In this document: positions 23,391-35,407 of the stretch, in pieces
How the letters are laid out: each line of letters begins with the position of its first letter
Position numbering within the stretch: position 1 is the first letter of the stretch
Source of the DNA: Siphonodentalium dalli
Lineage: Eukaryota; Mollusca; Scaphopoda; Gadilida; Siphonodentaliidae
DNA: 64,000 bases
NCBI GenBank assembly: GCA_032622095.1
Contig: CP136063.1
Span: 217,143,982 to 217,207,981 of the forward strand
Direction of reading: 5' to 3'
Translations under genes and position numbers: made by a program
Notes under the pieces: generated by a model
The model's input: only the letters and a program-made list of their open reading frames with translations
What the model was told of the DNA's origin: nothing
Databases searched by the model: none

Positions 23391-23622
23391 CCCTGTGCCA
23401 ATGCATTCTCTTATATATGCGAGTCGACCATAGGTCGCCTCGCATATATAAGAGAATGCATTGGCCTAAAAAAAATCTGTTTTTAACACTTTTTACCATT
23501 TTTTCTTACATTCTTTAACAATTTTATAATGTTTAATGTGTTAAGCCAATGTATTCTCTTATATATGCGAGGCGACCTATGGTCGACTCGCATATATAAG
23601 AGAATGCATTGGCACAGGGCCC
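23391..23622. mobile_element. Double-hairpin element (DH), copy 1
   Basis: Two hairpins with nearly the same sequence sit as inverted termini: 23391-23466 (CCCTGTGCCAATGCATTCTC arm) and about 23546-23622 (ending TTGGCACAGGG). Each hairpin is itself a palindrome around CTTATATATGCGAG. A further inverted pair, TTAATCCTTTACCCAACA at 23247 and TGTTGGGTAAAGGGTTAA at 23625, lies outside it. Confidence 0.65.
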
Positions 23623-24049
23623 TTCTGTTGGGTAAAGGGTTAATCGGTGTGGAAAACAATTGTACCCGGTGTCATACTCAAAAGTTAACAGAATGGAACA
23701 AGAACATTCTTATAAAATACGTCAGCTAAACTCAGAAGAGTTTAATGCATGTTACCTTATGTAATCACATGTGCCATTCATATGACTTCCAATTTGTGGT
23801 CTCTAAATTTAAGGCTTCCAGAAAAGTACCTCGGTACTACCATGGTAAATTACCTTAAAGGCACGTGCGGCCTTAATTGTCGAAAATATTCATATTTGTT
23901 CCAAACACCGTAAACAGAAAAACATTAAAACGCATACAGTTCCGTTCATATATACCATGACCATCGCGTAAACAGCATGTTATCATAAAGACCTACTATA
24001 TTGTACCTAAGCAAGAGCCTGGTTGTGTTACAGAAGACAGCACAATGAT

Positions 24050-24660
24050 ACTGGCTAATCACACACAAATGGCATAAACGCTCTTTATTAGTTCCATATT
24101 AGGTATTCATCAACAAAGAACGCTCTTTATGTTTTCCATCATAATATAAACAAACACCAGAAAAGTAACTTTTTATGCTTTTGTTTACATAACAATGGTC
24201 AAACATATGACCATAACATACTGTTTATGCGATATTTCTTATTTGTATACGGACAAAGTATATCTAAATTTTGATGTTCTTTCTGTTTGTGGCGGTTTTT
24301 GACGGGTGGAGGTATTTTCACAGGATACCACCGCCAAGGCCAACCGTGTCTTTAAAGATACGAGCGGCGTTGGCGGTGGGTATATGCTGTTAAAATATTC
24401 ACCTCCGTCAAAAACCGCCATAAACAGATATAATAGTAAAATATAGACAGACTTTGTTCTTATACAATCAGAAATATGGCATAAACAGTATGTTATTGTC
24501 AAATGTTTTCCTTTGTTATGTAAACAAAAGCAAAAAAACGTTACAGAACATGGCCTTTGTTTCGATCCGGATATAGGAAACATAAAGAGTGTTATTTGTT
24601 ATTCTTTTCCTGATATGGAAATAATAAAGAGCGTTTTTATCATGTGTGTGTGATTAACCA
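24050..24660. mobile_element. M2 foldback element, full copy
   Basis: Palindrome of about 270-bp arms. The ends are near GCTAATCACACACAAATGGC (left) and the matching GTGTGTGTGATTAACC (right). The arms contain AATAAAGAGCGTTT and CATAAACAGTATGTTAT words in inverted order. The centre near 24350 is GTGTCTTTAAAGATAC-like. Related copies lie at 54150 and 63600. Similarity continues weakly outward to about 23960 and 24720. Confidence 0.6.
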
Positions 24661-25194
24661 ATAGAATTTCGCTGTGTTATGTAAACAGAAGCAAAACTTC
24701 TTTAACACGAGCAGGCTCGTGTTTACGTACACCATCTTACGTCTTGGCGACAATATACTAGACAAATTTAACCAGAGTAACTCCGTGGTAAAATTACATT
24801 ATTTTACATTTTCCAATCAACACGGTAAATACCACGGTGTTTTTATAAGGGATGTGTGATGAATAAAGATGTCTGTTTCCGGGAAATTGATTGTTTTTCT
24901 TCGGGCACAAATCCGGACCCACAAGGTGATTGATGAACTCAGGTTCAACTAAAAAAATGTAGAGAGTTGGATGAAAAACGCTCCATAATTGACTAATGCT
25001 GGATGCATCGTAAGAATAAATTTCCATGTTTCAATTTTGTCCAACCTGGGAAATTTTATCACATTCTTTGGGAAACTGAGTAACTTTATCACAAATACCG
25101 ATGAGAAGGACTAATTCAGAATTAAATACTGGTTGAAAAATCAGATTATGAGAGAAGTTTCAGCCTATGTATGGTGTGAAAAATCCAACTAATG
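24661..25194. other. No gene recognised
   Basis: Only short open frames. A weak inverted pair (GTGGTAAAATTACATTATTT and AACACGGTAAATACCACGG) lies at 24785-24840. Confidence 0.35.
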
Positions 25195-25345
25195 CAGAGG
25201 GGTAGTAAAACATTTGCAGGAAGGTATGCCGTTTTTGTTTTTGCATCTGGCATTTTCGTGTACTCACCATGCCCAAAACTGCTAACAAAATAATGTTTTA
25301 CTCCCAATTTGTGTACACCCTCACCCAAATTTCACTAGTTTTGGT
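25195..25345 (-). repeat. Dispersed repeat R3, copy 2
   Basis: Reverse-complement match to 19520-19670: GGAAGGTATGCCGTTTTTG and GCATCTGGCATTTTC are shared, ending near CACCCAAATTTCACTAG. Confidence 0.6.
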
Positions 25346-25504
25346 CCCCGACACGGTGGCTTCATTTGGAGCGGAGGCTTTATAGAAATATATTATATGG
25401 AATAAATATTTGTGCATTGTCATATAAGTGAGCTGCATACTAACAACCAAATCTGAACAAAACTCTTAAAAGTCGAAATATAACCTCAAATTGGCACAAT
25501 ATCA

Positions 25505-25800
25505 ACAAAATTCTAAGAATACAGGTTCGAACAAAGATGCATCCCAGGATGTACGATTCTATGAGGAAAAATAGCAATAACTCCACCAAAATGACTCCGA
25601 CTGAACTCCAGATCGCAGATGCGCAGGTTCCCATGCTGATTGAAATATGTGCCACGTTTAAAAGAAATTGACCAGCAAATGACAGAATACAGCCTCGGAC
25701 AAAGTTCCGTTCGGACTGACTCACGGATTGCACGGTACGACGGACTGACGAGGGTCATTACTATGGAGGACATTCCGTCGGAGGACAATGACAGATTAAC
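25505..25800 (-). repeat. Dispersed repeat R4, copy 2
   Basis: Reverse complement of the repeat at 9985-10345: GATGCATCCCAGGATGTA, ACTCCACCAAAATGACTCCG and the ACAAAGTTC stretch. It ends near GAGGACATTCCGTCGGAGGA. Confidence 0.55.
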
Positions 25801-26052
25801 CTGTTTCAGAAGCTGTTTTAATTGAAAAATGTTTAATACAGGCAAAGATGAAGATTTTTTTCAAACTCTGTCAACAACATACATGCATTGGAGTTTCCAG
25901 GTCAGTGTGTGATGAAAGTATGTTAGGTCTACCTGGCATGTCAAATTCCATACTGGTAAATGTAAATTCTAATGCATCGATGTTATGGACACATACAGTA
26001 ACCCATCAGAAGCTGATATGTGCACATAAAACACAAGTATAAGGTATATGCA

Positions 26053-26910
26053 CAGGGACGTGGCTAGAGGGTCTCCGTTGAGGGGCTGTCCACCTTATGA
26101 AAATTCCAACTGCACCCCCCCCCCCCTCTTGAATCAGAATCATACCAAACACAAGTATTGCATAATTCCATTTGCACCCCCCCCCCCATCCCTTGCATCT
26201 CAGTGCTCAGGACTAGTATCCTATATATTCAAATTGCATAAATCCTATCATCTAGTGGTCTAACTCCAGACAAATGCACACGGTGAGAAAATTTTGAAAA
26301 CTATATAAGAAAATCGCAAATCCTAGCATCTAGACTGACCTCAACTGAAGCTTTCCTAGTGTTGGAAATTTCAAACCTCATATTCTCTCTCAGGTTGGGA
26401 ATTTCTCCAACTGATGACATTTCAGTCCACAAGTTTGACCAAATGTAGTAAAATATTGTTTTGTTAAACTAATTAGCAAGTTTGTGTTGGCCACGGGGGA
26501 GGGACAACAACACACCGGGCGACCATGGTTTGGGCCGGTGTGAGAAAATTTTGAAATCTGAACAAGAAAATCGCAAAATCCTAGCATATAGACTAGCCTC
26601 AAACCTTCCAAGTGTTGGAATTTTCCAACCTGTCATCCCCCCTAAGGTTGGAAAATTTCCAACTGATGACCATTTCAGTCCAAAATTTTGACAAAAAATA
26701 GGAAAATATGCAAATATTGGTCCAAAAACAATTAATTCCCCCAAATAAATTGTTTGAAAATCAAACTACAAGAAAATTTTCCACCTATTGTTGTTGTGAA
26801 ATTTCCAACTAATGTTTTTGGCAGGTATGAAATTTCCAACTGTTGAAAAATCTGACCAAAGTTGGGGGGTGAGACACCCCAACCCCCCAACCACTGTCGC
26901 CACGTCTCTG
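26053..26910 (-). mobile_element. hAT-type MITE, 858 bp, with 8-bp target duplication
   Basis: The termini are CAGGGACGTGGCTAGAGGG (26053) and, in reverse complement, CAGAGACGTGGCGACAG (26910). Both flanks carry TATATGCA (26045-26052 and 26911-26918). An 8-bp duplication with CAG-type ends is the hAT signature. The interior has C11-C12 runs and repeated 'ttggaaatttc' words but no transposase. It is the reference copy for the fragments at 11515, 12997, 21790, 30788 and 58390. Confidence 0.8.
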
Positions 26911-26918
26911 TATATGCA

Positions 26919-27470
26919 TCCAGTTCTACAAAAACAAATTATACATACCCCAACATATCCCCTGCATATCAAATGAGATATTGTTTTCCCCTGTAAGCTA
27001 TTACACAAACCAAAAATGTGTTTTGACTATTTGGCTGTAATACATTTTAAGCTGATAACATCTCAGGACAGTGAATTCAATCTTGACATTCGAGTCAGTG
27101 TTGACATTTTGTAGACATATCCATGATATACCAGTTGTTAAACTCCAATTCAACTAGAGTTGACATATTTTGAAAATCAATACATAGAGAGGATACTTTA
27201 CCAGGCTGCAATTAGAAATATTATTTTATAAATTGCTTATATATGCAAACCTAGGTCATTGCGCACGTTACACACAATACCATAATATATTTATATTTCC
27301 TGATTAGTATGTCAACCAGCCCATTATCTAGCATTATTCCATACCACTTTTGTTAGTCTACAGGAGCAACTTATATTATACTAAATGACGAGCAGTCACT
27401 ATGTTAGAATTTGGATACTTTAGGTGTTGTGAGAGTAACAGATCATCTGAGTTGATAAACATTCATAAGT
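26919..27470. other. No gene recognised
   Basis: AT-rich; I see no repeat match or open frame of note. Confidence 0.35.
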
Positions 27471-28390
27471 CATTTGCCACATTTTCCCAAATTTTCCTGA
27501 CCGAGCAGAGGTGGAATTTCTATTAGAGAACACTTTTCGGACTCGACCCAAAACATTTTCGGCTCAAGAAGTTCGGCCCAGGTGACCGTTTATGAATATG
27601 GGACATTTTCCGAAATTTTCCCGAACGAGCAGAGCGAAAACTGAAATTCGACCCACTTTTTTAGACTCGACCCAATTTTTTTTATGCCCAAAATTTATGA
27701 CCCCGAACTTGTTTCGGATCGTTTCCGTTTATTTTCGGACTTTGCCTATTTTCGAGGCATTTTTGAACTGGATTTGTTTTTTCACAGGAAATTTCGTCTC
27801 GCCTTACTATAGACGATGCCATGGTCATTTGCCACATTTTCCCAAATATTCCTGACCGAGCAGAGCGGGAATTTCTATTAGACGCACTTTTTCGTACTCG
27901 ACCCAAAAACAGTTCGGCTCAAAAAGTTCGGCCCAGGTTATGAATATGGGACATTTTGCCACATTTTCCGAACTCGACCCAAAAATATTTCGGCCCACAT
28001 TTTTTGACCGAGATGGCCATTTATGACCCCGAACTTGTTTCTGTCCATTTCCGTTTATTTTTGAACTTTTACCTGGATTTTTTTTTCACAGGAAATTTCG
28101 TCTCACGTTGCCATGGTCATTTGCAACATTTTTCCAAATTTTCCTGACCGAGCAGAGCGGGAATTTCTATTAGACTCACTTTTTCGGACTCGACCCAACA
28201 CATTTCGGCTCAAAAAGTTCGACCAATGTGGCCATTTATGAATATGGAATTTCCGTTTATTTTCGAACTTTGCCTATTTTCGAGGCATTTTGGAACTTTT
28301 TACCCGATTTTTTTTCTCCCAATATTCCATCTCGCCTTACTAAAGACGTTGTCATTGTCATTTCCCACATTTCCCCAAATATTTTGAATA
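27471..28390 (+). repeat. Irregular tandem repeat, units of about 240-355 bp
   Basis: The word CATTTGCCACATTTTCCCAA, or a close variant, starts units at 27471, 27826, 28118 and 28358. Each full unit then runs through CTGACCGAGCAGAG, GACTCGACCCAA and TTCGGC.CA.. to 'cacaggaaatttcgtctc'. Units differ by internal deletions, so this is a decaying array. Weak open frames through it are by-products. Confidence 0.75.
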
Positions 28391-28435
28391 AGGAATAAGG
28401 AATAAGTAACGGAATTCATGCTGCTCCAAACCTGG

Positions 28436-28505
28436 TATAAAAGCAAACCGAACAACACTAACTGTACATTTGGAACCATCATCTAAAGAAAAGACGCCAG
28501 TTGAG
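28436..28505 (+). promoter_or_regulatory. Candidate core promoter and first exon, copy 1
   Basis: TATAAAAG at 28436-28443, then about 30 bp of spacer and a short transcribed-looking segment ending CGCCAGTTGAG directly before GTGAGT (donor at 28506). The same module is duplicated at 29077-29138. The layout fits a TATA promoter with a 40-nt 5' UTR exon, but I found no coding exon to go with it. Confidence 0.35.
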
Positions 28506-29076
28506 GTGAGTCCTGGGTTTATAAAAGTAGGCCATATATATACATTGGAATGTGGCACATTCTTTATCTTGATGGATTTTCAAGAAAAAATAAGCAGGCG
28601 ACAGATAATACAGAAGTGGTCATGTCTAATTGTGACAAAGTTTTTAACACAGCTAGCATTATCCCAAACGATTTCACTATTTGGTTTACGTCGAGGGAAA
28701 CTCGGACTATTACCCATCATGTCTTCGCTCATTCCCACACGATTGTCAATTTAGATATAACTGTTTTCGAAGCGGATATATTTTTTAGTTCCCTCGTTCT
28801 TCCTCTTGAAAATTAAGTATATTTGTGTACATCCTGGTCTGATTCCCATAATCGACACCAGCTGTTATATAGAGATCCGGTTTCTGCAACAGCTTCCTGG
28901 TAATATAATTATTATACATGTCATGTTAATTAATAGTTTTTTGAAAGTTTGTTTTTCTCTTTGTCCATTGGTCCGTTTGTAAGATTTATTAGTCTTGATT
29001 CTTTACGTGTCCGCCTTTGCGTCAGCAACTCACCAAACTCATTCGATATAAAAATGAAAGATTTATACAAATCTAG

Positions 29077-29138
29077 CATAAATGCAAACCGAAAACTAAC
29101 TGTTGGAACCATCATCTAAAGAAGAGACGCCAGTTGAG
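29077..29138 (+). promoter_or_regulatory. Candidate core promoter and first exon, copy 2
   Basis: Matches copy 1 with ATAAATGCAAACCGAA in place of ATAAAAGCAAACCGAA, shares GGAACCATCATCTAAAGAA and CGCCAGTTGAG, and again abuts GTGAGT (donor 29139). The TATA word is weakened (CATAAATG), so this may be the decayed duplicate. Confidence 0.3.
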
Positions 29139-29860
29139 GTGAGTCCGTCTTACAAATCTAATAATAATTAAAGCAACTCATAATTTTCAAGCATTGATTT
29201 ATGATTATAATAATCTATTGCTTTAGTCACGTTACATGGGCCTACGTATACGACATAAGCATACATACACATTTTAAATGCAACTTACTGTATTAATCAT
29301 AGACATGTATTAATGGAGTTCAACGGTCCGTGCAAATATGAGACGACCGCTCTTTGTTGTACGTTATCAGGAATAAACTTTTTTGTATTCTTTCAAACAT
29401 ATTTATCAGGGTCAAGAAATTAACGTAATCTCTAAATCGCTCCAGATGTGCAGGGTCAGGAGCCTATATGACTAATGTAATCTCCAAGAGTACGTCCACT
29501 GTGGTGTTTGCCAGGCTATATTTTGCAGGCATATTGCCATAGAAAGCTATAACGTGCCAGAAACCTAATGCAAAAATGCTTATAAAATGCATCTGTACCA
29601 CAGCTAACTACTTGATAATTAAAAACTATTTAGTTCGATTAATAACGATGCTATCGAAATTTGCCTGCAAATAGCATGTGATTATCTCGCAAGAATCAAT
29701 CATACAGGTATTTTAATGTGTTAGCAGCACCGTTACACATGGAACGTTGGCAATGGTAAATGTGCATGTTATATGCATGTTGCTGTACATATTCTGGCAC
29801 CATATGGATTTCTATAAGAAAATGCCTGCAAAATGCCGTACAAACTTGCCAGTGGATATC

Positions 29861-29920
29861 TCACGCAGTGGATGAGCTAGGTAGTTGTTGCAGGTCAAAC
29901 CCGCTTTGGTTCGAGACTTG
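29861..29920 (+). repeat. tRNA-derived SINE-like head
   Basis: A box-like TCACGCAGTGG (29861-29871) and B box-like GGTTCGAGACT (29908-29918), 47 bases apart, as in pol III tRNA promoters. The sequence around them does not fold into a full tRNA cloverleaf by eye, so a SINE remnant is more likely than a tRNA gene. Confidence 0.35.
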
Positions 29921-30351
29921 ATTGGTGAAGCGAGTAGGTTGATGGCTCTGTTTATTTTTACCTTAAATACATAATGATACATACATAACATCAGGAACAA
30001 AATCACATGTTAGAGCGCAAAATTAATATTTAATGATATCACTGCGTGTGTCAACGGTTGGTTCGAGCAGAGTTGACACGCAGTTGTTGACTATTGCCGG
30101 CAGCGCGATTTTCGCTATAAACACATCTAAATTCTTCGCCTCGAATTCTTCTGGATCATTACTCGGTCGTTCCCGCAACTCCGGTCGTAAATGATCACTG
30201 CCTTTGACGTGTACAAATTTATCAATAAATGCTACTCATGGCAATATTCGTGTCGACCTCATTTATACATGGTGACCATGGAATTGTCACCGTCGGGATT
30301 GGTCGTATGCTATGACCACCAAGCTCGAAAAATCTAAGCTGTGTGCCCAGA

Positions 30352-32090
30352 TAAGACTGTAAGGGTCGTATTCACCAGCTGGGTTTATATATAGTCCAGG
30401 TAGTTTATACGAGGCGACGCTCTATGCTAACCTCTCCAGACATCGATGGGAAGACATCGCTGCACTGTATAGGATTATTCAATCAAGGTGATTGGGAGAT
30501 TTTACCACGTGTAACGTACATAAAACATGCTGCGCATAGCAGATTAACAGTACATGTTTGGTTCAGTTCAATCATGAGTAATCGATGGAAAGGATGGGGT
30601 ACACAACCGATGAACGCAACACTCTTTGAGCATATAGTGCATTGAAACATCAACATCCTTGAAAACTTAGAGACCGAAACCATCCACCAGTGCCGGAAAA
30701 CAATTTCTTCGGAATGGTAGGAAATAGATCATGTTTTAGAATTAAGATTTTGCTTAAATTCTATAGCGTCCAACAAACCTCCACTCATCATGTGGCGACA
30801 GGGTTTTTTTTACTAGGGAATTCGTTGTTTATTGACCAACATTTGCATATTCTCATACTTTTGGTCAAAATGATTGACTGAGAAGGCCATCAGTTGGAAA
30901 TTTACTGACCCTATTTGGGTGTCAGGTCGAAAATTTCCAAAACTTGGCAAGCTTGTGTCCTTGTTCCTCCTCCGTGGCCAGTCAAAAACTGCTAATAATT
31001 CGAAATTTTTCAATCGTAGTAGGGGATGTCAGGTTTGGAAATTTACAACGCTTGGAAATTAAGCTTGAGGCCTGTCTAGATGCTAGGATTTTGCGATATT
31101 CATGTGCCAATTTCAAAATGTTCTTACACCGAACAGTGGACTGTCCGCTGTATCTTGATCATCCCTCCCTATTGCCGTTTAAAACAATTCTCATATTGGA
31201 CAGAGCCGTGGTTCGCACAGTAGATTATCTTGATACCCCCGGCTAGTGACCACAGGGTGCAAATGAATTACGCAAACGTGTTTGGTATGGTTGAAGGGGT
31301 GGTGCAGTTGATATTATCAATGTGGGCATGCACCCCACACATGAGACCCTCTGGCCACGCCACTGATTTTTCTAGTGGGTTGGACCTATCCCTTATAATT
31401 AACTGAGATGTTGTCTTGGTTTTTCCTCTTCCTCACGTTGTGCCATTTCGATTATGTCACCAAAACTCATTCTGCGGATATATATACATTTTATTTATAG
31501 ATAATTGGTTTTTCCGGTTTAGAAGTCGAACTGCGCGACCAGGAGACCGAGTCCGGTAAAAGGTGTAGTTGGGAATTTCAAATTCGTTTATTGTCCTTTA
31601 CATTATTAAGTCAATAATGTTGATTTTTGGTTTGTGACAAGCTATGTCAATGACCAATAAAAGAAATTTAAAAGATTATTTGAACGTCTTATATTTCAAC
31701 TTTTATAGATATGTTTCGTTCTGCAGCCCACTGATGGTTGTGGTCGGAGACGGCCGAGTCGGCCGCCGGTTCGTTAATTAGGTGCTGGTTGTTATTGTTA
31801 TTTTAACGGAATTCTGAGTTGGTCATTCGCGAAATCAATATATTTTATATTCTATAATTACAAGCATGGGTATATAATATATGATCTTGAGCGCGTTACC
31901 ATTTCTGACAATGGTTTTCTTGTAATACATTGACAAATACAAATGGCAAATCTGATTGATTGGGTCAATCACATCATCGATAGCGTGAGTCGTTAACGCT
32001 ATACCGAAGACACCGTGTGCGTTCAGCCGCTACCAAATAAACTACCTGGTTTATAAAATAAACCCACTCGGTGAATACGACCCTAGAAGT
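30352..32090. repeat. Inverted pair 1.7 kb apart
   Basis: GGGTCGTATTCACC...GGGTTTATA (about 30362-30410) pairs with TAAACTACC...GGTGAATACGACCC (about 32037-32084). The region between holds a hAT-like copy and no gene. It could be the termini of an element split by a later insertion. Confidence 0.4.
30788..31362 (+). mobile_element. hAT-like element, diverged copy
   Basis: Begins near CATGTGGCGACAGGG and ends GAGACCCTCTGGCCACGCCACTG, in the same orientation as 21790-22296. Shares 'ctaggattttgcgat' and 'gtgtcaggt.gaaaattt'. No clear target duplication. Confidence 0.5.
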
Positions 32091-32306
32091 TGTACATGAT
32101 TGTGAAATGCAGCCGCTGCCCCAAGAAACGTAAGCTGCGTCCAAAATATACGAAGCCGCGTGTGTCAAAATAATATAAGCCGGGGCCGTTTTTTGTCTTT
32201 TAGATACGTATTCAACGCTAATATTTTCTGGAATGCAATTTATCGATAGATTTGGACATGTCGATCATTACGGCAGTGTAGAACCACCACACCACTATTA
32301 GTTACT

Positions 32307-32527
32307 ATCTTGATTTATCAACTTAATCAACTTACTGTCTTGATTAATAAACTGAGATATCTTGATTAATCAACTTAGCTATCTTGATTAATCAAGTTAA
32401 TCTTGATTAATCAACTTAGTTATTTTGATTATTAGCTCATTATCTTGATCAATCAATGTAGCTATCCTGATCAATCAACGTAGCTATCTTGATTAATCAA
32501 CATACTGTCTTTGTTAATCAACTTAGT
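32307..32527 (+). repeat. Tandem repeat, ~21-23-bp unit
   Basis: About ten copies of a unit like CTTGATTAATCAACTTAGCTA with drift. AT-rich minisatellite. Confidence 0.8.
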
Positions 32528-32869
32528 GATCCACAAATCGCTACGGTCGTTATATGACACGATATATGATATTGGTCAAGGTCCGATTGCTGCATATTGT
32601 GAAACATTCAAATCTTGGGTAGCCTAGTGAATAATACAATGCTCTTCATTTTCACTCTGACTTTATACCCTTAATGGATGTTATCAAAGTATACCCATCA
32701 TTTTATGCCCTGGGACCTACAAATTACTTAAATTAGTATCACCAAACAAAAGCTGTGTGATCGCCCGGTGCATAACATCTTGGTGTATACCGCCTAGGAT
32801 GGACATACCGAAAGTAGAAGTCACAGGACCTGACCATTTTCGATCACATCAACCGACCCTTTTTTTTAA

Positions 32870-33400
32870 GTTGTCCTTGTGCTGAATTTATCTCCACACA
32901 ATTCCATTCAGATTGAGATCTGACGACCCATGGTTCAGACATACATCCATGCGGACAAACAACTGTCAGCATTTCCATATAACAAAGATCAATAACACTA
33001 GAATGAAGAATGCAAACAAAACCAATTATAACTTCATTGGAAGTCCTCAGTATGGTCAACATTCATACCAAATGTAATTGAGATCCGATATCCCTTTATT
33101 GAGATATTTGTACCGACAGACACAAAAATCAAAATTCCAGATAAACGAAGGGGAATAACTCTAGAACGCAGAATTTCAACAACAGCCATTATGATGATGA
33201 ACACCCATATCAAATTTCATCAAGATCACATAACCCTTGGCTGAGATGTTCAAATAATCTACATATCAGATACACACAGATCAATAACTCAACTCCAGAA
33301 CGGAAAACACAAACAAAACGATTTAAAACTCACATGAATGGACAGACTGACGGACGGATGGGGTGAATGGGTGGGTGAAGTTGTTGCTAATTGAACCTGA
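32870..33400 (+). mobile_element. Pearl-like element, short array
   Basis: Two to three diverged core units of about 150-160 bp (each with 'accaaatgtaattgagatc' or 'tatcaaatttcatcaagatc' phrases), then GACTGACGGACGGATGGGG. Same architecture as 51640-53259 but a different subfamily. Confidence 0.45.
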
Positions 33401-33654
33401 TTACTGGTAAAATATGGCGCTACTTCACTCGTCCCCATAGTATAGGGGCCCATACACTACATATTATATTGGATGTCTGAATCTAGCATCCAATTCACTA
33501 TTTCGTTGTTCTCGGTAACACCCCTCGCTTGCTTCAGATTCAGTTCCACCGTGGTAAGTGTCGTGTGATAGAGGGTGATGCAGCGGTCAATTGAGCCAGA
33601 GTCGACAAAATTATGTAACATGCCGTTATTATTTCACCAGCTCTGTATCCACAT

Positions 33655-33800
33655 ACGATATATAGAGGATCTCCAACTCGTTATGTTGGGATATACGATT
33701 TTATGAAACTCGTAGACGAGTTGTGAATCAAATTTTTCAAACGAGTTTCATAAAATCTTATATCCCAACATAACGAATTGAAGATCTTGTATACATATCA
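33655..33800. mobile_element. Hairpin MITE
   Basis: Arms of about 60 bp: AACTCGTTATGTTGGGATAT and TATCCCAACATAACGAATT, inner arms ATTTTATGAAACTCGT and ACGAGTTTCATAAAAT. Flanks carry TATA-like bases. No coding. Confidence 0.65.
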
Positions 33801-34816
33801 CATGAAAGAAAAAAAAACTAGAGCTTTATGCCTTTTTGACAAACCATAATCTTTAAAAGAAGCTGAAACATGCATGTAAAATGCATACATTCACGGCGTT
33901 GGTTGAGACAATTCACAACCCATACGACAGCATTGCGCGTTCTGAATTGCGACGAAACATATAGTCCCCCAATTTGCCTCTTTGTTAGTTTCCTATTTTC
34001 ACTTGATAATAATTGAACTTTAATGAACAAAGCAATCATTTTGCAATGTCTGGTATTGACTTAGTCCATCGCTGCACACCAATTGGTACCACCTTGAGTT
34101 TGTTTAGACGCACACGTCACTAACATGATGACTAATTGACTGGGGCTCAAAGATTCCTGCAGTTTTGGATCTAACCGATTTTGACTCCGGCTATTTTTTT
34201 TATCAGGATCCGACTCAATTCCGATTTTTTTAAACTTTTCGTAGCTTTTTAGCGAAAAAAAAAGAACTTTATTGAGAGAAAGGTGGATGTAATGGATGCG
34301 TGATGACTTGATTGTTTCTCACGTACCGCTATAGTCGCCATATTTAGGTTACTGAAACCCCCGTAGTAGAATTTTTCCGACTGGTTTCCGATTTCATGGT
34401 TCAGATCAGGATCTATATATAACCAGCTATGTATGTTCCGACTCTAACTTGATTAATACATTTTATTCGCCCTGTTTTTCGTTCTCACTTTGATTGGCTA
34501 CGATTATATGAGCTGGAATGTGTAAAGAAGTGGCCATTTTGAAATATATTGCCAAATTCGATGTATTTATTTTCGCAAATACGGGACCGATTGCCAAGCT
34601 TGACCTGAGCTGAGGGACATCTGGATGTGCCATTCCGATCGTAACATAACCGCTCGATTAAAGTATCAGTATAAAGCAAAGCAATATATTACTGAGCCAG
34701 TGCCCCCGACCATCCATTCTGATATGTTGCATATAGACATCACCATAATTTTGAGACAGGAGGAGTCAGGAGGAGTTGACAGTCGGAGTCAGGGGGGGGG
34801 GGGTTGACATCGGGAA
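33801..34816. other. No gene recognised
   Basis: Only short open frames. A 13-G run lies at about 34791-34803. Confidence 0.35.
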
Positions 34817-35407
34817 TTAAAGGGATACTGTACCCAAAATTTTGTTGTTGGTTTCTATAGTCTCCGAGTCGGAGAATAAGGTAACAATTTTTCCATTATT
34901 TGAATGTCTGTTGAGTACGAAGTAGTGTTACGGATGGCAAATTTACCGGAATGCAAAAATACAAATTGTCGTTGTCGAGTAATTTTTGTACAGTTTTCAA
35001 CCAAATGAATCAAATAAAAGTTATATTATATGCATACTAGTCCCATATAATCATTTCAGTTATTGTATCGTCGCTAGTCAGTGAGTGGCTTGAGTGTTAT
35101 CCCCGTATCATCATAATATTTTAAGCGACCGTGTGTGCGATCGGTTTAACAATCCAGTATCACTCAATTACTTTATTTGATTACGGAAATTCGTAATTTA
35201 ATTGACGCCATTTTATGGCTCCAGTCATAAATTCAATTTATATCAAATTATTAACTTTTAAATTAATAAATTTTAAGATAGCCTATTAACCTGAGCGTTT
35301 ACAGAATACATCTTCGACTCAAATTACTTATGTTTCTATACATTATCGATATTAGATCGTTGTTGTCATCGGAAATTTAATGAAAATGGCGTACAGTACC
35401 CCTTTAA
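34817..35407. mobile_element. TTAA-flanked MITE (piggyBac type), copy 1
   Basis: TTAA at 34817-34820 and 35404-35407 flank inverted ends AGGGATACTGTACC and, reverse complement, AGGGGTACTGTACGCC. The interior contains ATTTTATGGCTCCAGTCATAA, shared with copies at 56271 and 62370. About 583 bp, non-coding. Confidence 0.7.

Noticed and set aside
24239-24583. 114-aa minus frame with hydrophobic stretches
   Set aside because: It lies across the M2 foldback; related frames at 54 and 63.5 kb are not kept in a consistent reading, so it is treated as repeat sequence.
29840-29930. Possible tRNA gene
   Set aside because: A and B box-like words are present, but acceptor and T-stem pairing is not, so it is listed only as a SINE-like head.
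32307-32527. CRISPR-like repeat/spacer pattern
   Set aside because: Units are contiguous ~22-bp minisatellite copies without distinct spacers, and the DNA is eukaryotic.
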